In this document: piece by piece, positions 61,801 to 64,000 of the stretch
How positions within the stretch are numbered: the stretch's first letter is position 1
Layout: each line of letters starts with the position of its first letter
NCBI GenBank assembly: GCA_014898425.1
Contig: RCSZ01000005.1
Location: 2,320,501-2,384,500 of the forward strand
Length of the DNA: 64,000 bases
Reading direction: 5' to 3'
DNA from: Botryotinia globosa
Lineage: Eukaryota > Ascomycota > Leotiomycetes > Helotiales > Sclerotiniaceae
Position numbers and translations under genes: made by a program
Notes under the pieces: model-generated
What the model saw: the letters and a program-made list of their open reading frames with translations, nothing else
What the model was told of the DNA's origin: nothing
The model's database searches: none

Positions 61801-64000
61801 ATGGCCGAGAACTATTTGGTCAATATCTAACACATGTAGATGTGCCGATATTCCTTCAATACCATCGGGCTCATCTATCTGGGTGTATATCTCCTGCAAT
61901 CGCTCTAGATCTGAAATTTCTCTCGAAGCATCCTGCTTCTTCGTTTCACGAACATGACGGATATGCTGCTCCCAATTGAACAAAGCTCTAGAGTATGACT
62001 TACATTGTATAGCCCGAGCTGAAACGATTTCAGCAGGAATGCTTTCGATAAGCCTGGTCACTTTTTCGATTTGCTCCTGACCACCAGGAATGCCAGCCCG
62101 TATTTCTCGATGCACTACCATCTGCTTCGCTTGTATCCAGCGGGAAAGGTAATCGAGGACTCGAAAAACGGCCTGTGGTCATTACGTTAAGAATAGAAGC
62201 TGTATTTTGAGAATGGCGTTACTTACTTCGCTGCATAGCCTTAGTTCCTCTTGTTTAACATGTGACGTGAAAGTCGGCTGGTACTCTAATATTCCAAGCA
62301 ACTCTGCACCAATGTTTCTTCTCTCTTCGTCTTCCCCTTCTATAACTATATGTAAAATTAAGTATGGCAAAAGAAAATTAGCAACAGAGAGGTCTTTGAT
62401 TCGGATAGCTCGACACAAAGGAGGAAAGATCAATTCTGCGTTAGGGTTTTTCGGTTTCTGTAAAAGATCAAGAACGAATGTTTTCAGCCAATTATTGTAC
62501 TTATTGATCCTATTAGGTTGAGAGCTGTCGGGTCGAAATATGGGATATGTGGTAGTTGGAACTTCCATTTTTTTTACCGAGAACATCGAGCTGAGAAAAG
62601 GTGTGAGGGTTGCCTGAACACTTTCTGGAAGAGACTCCCACTTTTTGCAAAGGGGATTGTTCGGATCCTTATGGGCACCCCTCAAAGTTGGTGCGCAGAC
62701 ATCTGCGAACCCACCCTTCGATAATAATTCCTGCATAACGAAAGATAAAAATCCCTGTAACGTTGTATCGGTCGCAGATAGAAATGCCTTGATGATGACC
62801 TCCTCTAAAAGGAATAAAAGAAAATCTGTAGTTTCCTCGGGGTCATGAAAATTCATGACAACCACCATCTCTCGTTGATCCCTGACGGCTTCAACCCTGT
62901 TGGGATCAAGACAGCCTATCAAGCCGATACATTCTCCCGAAAGCTTAGCAATATCATTATGAGATTCGTTGAACTTAACACATGCATCCAAAATTGAACG
63001 TACAAGCTTACCAATGACAACGTCAGGCTGTTCACTCACAGCTGACGCCTGAAGGTAGGACTGCTGCTTTTGAAGTAAGACTTTTAATTCTGCCAAAGCC
63101 TGCGCGACAACCCCAGCTGTTTCATGTTGAATCCGACGGCTAAATATCTGAAATGCATTACTGACATCTGTCGGTCTCCTCATGGTGTTGAGTTTGTGCT
63201 CTACATCACGAAGTTGCGGGAGGCTGGAGAGGGATGGTAACTCGACTATTCTATTTCGAATAAGACGGGCGCGCTCTTTCAAAAGATATTGCAAGATTTC
63301 CTCTGCTGATTTTTTCGTAGAGTCGTCAAAAGATTCCCAGTACTGTATTATAGTAACAAAGGTGCTTTCAAGCATCCATTCTACATCATCATCACCAAGA
63401 TATCGGAGCATAGCTGACCAGGCTGAAAAGGCTGAGGGTTGGAGGTCTTTCTGGGTCAGGGCGGATTGTAGACAGGCGCATATCTAGATATGATTAGCTA
63501 ATATGCAAAAGAACGATGGGTGTAATATGATTACTTGTGGTCGAGCAGCTCCAGTGTAGGTCTTGCCAATTGTCACCATTTCTTCAATCGCTTTCACGTT
63601 GCGTTTCTTCTCAAAGCTGGACTGTTCATCCCTAGTATCATTTACGACTTCTGATATGCGAGTGACTAGGCCAAGGTTGTGCTGCTCTAAAAACGCCGCC
63701 ATCGGGTTATTCTTCTTTCGATTTTGTTCTGGACTTTGAACGTGCTCGACAAGAAATTGCAAAGCGAGTCGGATCTAAGAGAGTTAGTTCTCAGCTCATG
63801 TAAGAGAAGAATATTTACACACTCTCGATTTTCTACTGTTGTCCGCATACCCAGCTACCTTGAGAAGGTGAAGGAAAGTGCTCGAAGGATCCATCTTTAA
63901 AAGAATCGCAAAGTCAAGTCCTCGTTTCTCGAAGTCTGAAGAGACAAATTTCAGTACAGACATTGTGTGGCTTTCAATATTTTGAACATCCTGCACCAGC
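58830..64000 (-). CDS. MEC1: ATR-family checkpoint kinase, C-terminal part (5' end outside window)
   Basis: The 3' part of a large PI3-kinase-related kinase, the fungal Mec1/UvsB/ATR. Introns seen: 61086-61152, 61631-61679, 62173-62226, 63484-63534 and one near 63775-63830. Helical FAT-region repeats occupy the upstream exons. The kinase domain lies in the last exon: a GLLFKPKDD lysine strand, catalytic loop LGLGDRHTENILFEE, then the FHVDFNCLFEKG metal-binding segment. The FATC tail ends the protein at 58830 (YVDELIKQATDPRRLTAMYI, then GWSAFF). All catalytic residues (K, D, N, D) are present. The kinase is activated with its Ddc2/ATRIP partner at RPA-coated single-stranded DNA and phosphorylates checkpoint proteins in the nucleus. 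The exon boundary near 63830 is uncertain because two frames compete there; the rest reads cleanly. Confidence 0.93.

Overview
This is nuclear DNA of a filamentous ascomycete. The signs are short GT-AG introns (mostly 46-84 nt) with CTAAC-like branch sites, conserved fungal genes (RPC53, MIP1, a MEC1/uvsB-type ATR kinase, a Ybp-type protein, an SLX8-like ligase), fungus-specific families, and AT-rich islands that look like repeat-induced point mutation (RIP) acting on transposon relics. The protein families and the plant cell wall enzyme would suit a plant-associated Leotiomycete such as the Sclerotiniaceae. That placement is an inference; no marker settles it. || Layout. 0-10 kb: the 3' end of RPC53 (+), a two-exon FAD monooxygenase (+), a gene-poor 5.4 kb stretch with a copia-like solo LTR, and a GPI-anchored GH76 mannosidase-like protein (+). 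10.6-13.9 kb: a probable decaying GHKL-type ATPase gene with a coiled-coil tail (+). 16.5-19.2 kb: a six-exon minus-strand gene joining a fungal signalling-type helical N-terminus, a ubiquitin-like domain and a Cys/His zinc-finger region. 19.8-23.5 kb: a Ybp-family protein (+) converging on a secreted GH53 endo-galactanase (-). 24.1-25.7 kb: a RIP-ruined TA-flanked DNA transposon. 27.1-34.0 kb: two related genes of unknown function on the plus strand, with a nine-exon Hsp70-like ATPase gene between them on the minus strand. 36.7-42.8 kb: MIP1 (-) and the SLX8-like RING protein (+), divergent. 45.5-48.2 kb: a large low-complexity protein (+). 49.1-50.4 kb: a second AT-rich island with a MITE, a solo LTR with a perfect 5-bp target duplication and a 9-bp minisatellite. 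50.8-53.2 kb: an LtrA-type membrane protein (-). 55.9-58.0 kb: a FAD monooxygenase pseudogene (-) interrupted by a hAT-like foldback MITE with a perfect 8-bp target duplication. 58.8-64.0 kb: the C-terminal part of the MEC1/ATR kinase (-), running off the window. || How the genes relate. Housekeeping genes (Pol III, mitochondrial replication, DNA damage signalling, SUMO-targeted ubiquitination) alternate with accessory segments that carry lineage-specific or broken genes and mobile elements. The most unusual parts are the helical/ubiquitin-like/zinc-finger fusion, the paralogue-Hsp70-paralogue block, and the apparent one-base frameshift that splits MIP1. No tRNA or rRNA gene and no CRISPR array was found.
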